Made by a program: the position numbers and the translations under genes
Shown here: piece by piece, positions 5,065 through 5,938 of the stretch
Numbering within the stretch: the stretch's first letter is position 1
How the letters are laid out: each line of letters begins with the position of its first letter
Assembly (NCBI GenBank): GCA_020723545.1
Contig: DYIS01000147.1
Location: forward strand, 1-5,938
From: Ktedonobacter racemifer
GTDB lineage: Bacteria > Chloroflexota > DTOL01 > JACQYG01
DNA length: 5,938 bases
Direction: 5' to 3'
The notes under the pieces: generated by a model
Databases searched by the model: none
Seen by the model: only the letters and a program-made list of their open reading frames with translations
Told to the model about the DNA's origin: nothing

Positions 5065-5925
5065 ATGGGCATAATCAGGGCTTTCGGGAAAGGATTGCGG
5101 GATACGGCTCAGCACTGGTGGTTGGCCGTGCCCTTGTATCTTTCTAACCTGATCGTGGCCCTCATCATGACCGTCCCTGTCTATCTGTTCCTCTGGCAGC
5201 TCATCGGCCACCGCCCCTGGGCCCAACAGCTTGCCCGTGGGCCAGACCTGAACCTCGTGGCGGACCTGATTGGACTGGGGGCGGCAGCCAGGCTGGAACA
5301 GGGCGCCGGGAAGGGGCCAGGCGGTCTTCTCCTGTACGTCGTCCTGGCTGGAGGGGTGTTTCTGCTCAACGGCCTGGCCTACGCCTTCTTTGCCGGAGGG
5401 GTACTGGAGACCCTGCGGCGTACGGGGGAGCCGCCGGCCAAATCCCCCTTCTGGCCAGGGTGCCGCCGGTGGTTCTTTCCATTCCTGCGCCTGTGGATCA
5501 TCTCGCTCTTCTGCCTGAGCCTGATGGTCCTGGTCATCGGTCTGGTGGCGGCGGTGACATCTTCTTTACTGGTAAAGATTTCGGTGCTGTTAGCCCTCCC
5601 CCTGGGCCTCCTGGGCCACGGCGTGGTGTTCGAGTACGCCCGCATCAGCGCCGTGTACCTGGAGCGGCGTAGCATGCTCCGGGCCACTGGACGCGCCTAC
5701 TATTTCTTCTTCCGGCACTTCTTCGAGACCACCACTTTAGGCGCAATCCTCCTCCTGGTGGCGATCCTCGTCCTGGCGCTCTACCTGGTCCTGGGCCGGT
5801 TTGCGACCGGGCTGGCCCTTTTAACCATCATCGGCCAACAACTTTACGTATTGGTGGGGGCCGGGCAAAAGGTCCTGCGGCTGGCAAGCCAGTTGGAGCT
5901 ATACTCCATGCGAACACGACGATAG
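5065..5925 (+). CDS. Polytopic membrane protein of unknown function
   Basis: A 286-residue protein with about six hydrophobic segments, near 18-44, 87-113, 137-166, 170-190, 223-244 and 247-266. No catalytic motif or nucleotide-binding site is visible. A polar loop spans about 48-86. A conserved-looking stretch, FEYARISAVYLERRSMLRATG (189-209) followed by aromatic residues, resembles a YAR...RRS.LRA pattern that I recall from uncharacterised bacterial membrane proteins. I cannot assign a named family. It begins 5 nt after the M1 stop, so co-transcription is very likely and it may anchor, export or otherwise assist the M1 peptidase, or be an unrelated passenger. The ribosome binding site is modest (TAGGT at 5057-5061, overlapping the M1 stop). 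The C-terminus is basic (MRTRR), and the stop lies 13 nt from the window end. A permease-like transporter role cannot be excluded. Confidence 0.85.
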   Translation: MGIIRAFGKGLRDTAQHWWLAVPLYLSNLIVALIMTVPVYLFLWQLIGHRPWAQQLARGPDLNLVADLIGLGAAARLEQGAGKGPGGLLLYVVLAGGVFLLNGLAYAFFAGGVLETLRRTGEPPAKSPFWPGCRRWFFPFLRLWIISLFCLSLMVLVIGLVAAVTSSLLVKISVLLALPLGLLGHGVVFEYARISAVYLERRSMLRATGRAYYFFFRHFFETTTLGAILLLVAILVLALYLVLGRFATGLALLTIIGQQLYVLVGAGQKVLRLASQLELYSMRTRR

Positions 5926-5938
5926 GGCATTGCTTGGT

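Overview
The window is GC-rich bacterial DNA, roughly 60% or more by eye, with compact gene spacing and Shine-Dalgarno sites on most genes. I recognise no mobile element, CRISPR array, rRNA or tRNA. The source is probably an uncultured or deep-branching, perhaps anaerobic, bacterium. The gene types (DUF362 iron-sulfur protein, PDZ-less site-2 protease, membrane-embedded M28 peptidase, M1 peptidase followed by a membrane protein) would suit Chloroflexota. That assignment comes from memory of family distribution and is tentative.

Layout. Positions 1-156 (minus strand) hold the first 52 codons of a DUF362-type protein that runs off the left edge. Its promoter (TTGACA, 17-nt spacer, TATTAT) and ribosome binding site are clear. 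Positions 157-569 are a divergent intergenic region holding that promoter, a possible extended -10 promoter for the rightward genes and a perfect 33-bp palindrome. Rightward genes follow: a site-2 protease (M50; 570-1676), overlapping by one base an M28 metallopeptidase (1676-2968). A 150-bp gap (2969-3118) holds a perfect 37-bp palindrome and a small imperfect dyad. Next come a secreted M1 metallopeptidase (3119-5059) and, 5 nt later, a six-helix membrane protein of unknown function (5065-5925).

How the genes may fit together. Three zinc metallopeptidases of unrelated folds lie in a row, all tied to the membrane or cell envelope. M50 cuts transmembrane helices within the bilayer. The M28 enzyme carries two transmembrane hairpins inserted in its catalytic domain, and charge distribution suggests that domain faces the cytoplasm. 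The M1 enzyme has a signal peptide and should act outside the membrane. A reasonable inference is a membrane or envelope peptide-turnover locus: intramembrane cleavage, then trimming of released peptides inside, with aminopeptidase activity outside. The tight overlap supports co-expression of M50 with M28, and the 5-nt gap supports M1 with the membrane protein. Whether the two pairs form one transcription unit is open because the 37-bp palindrome lies between them.
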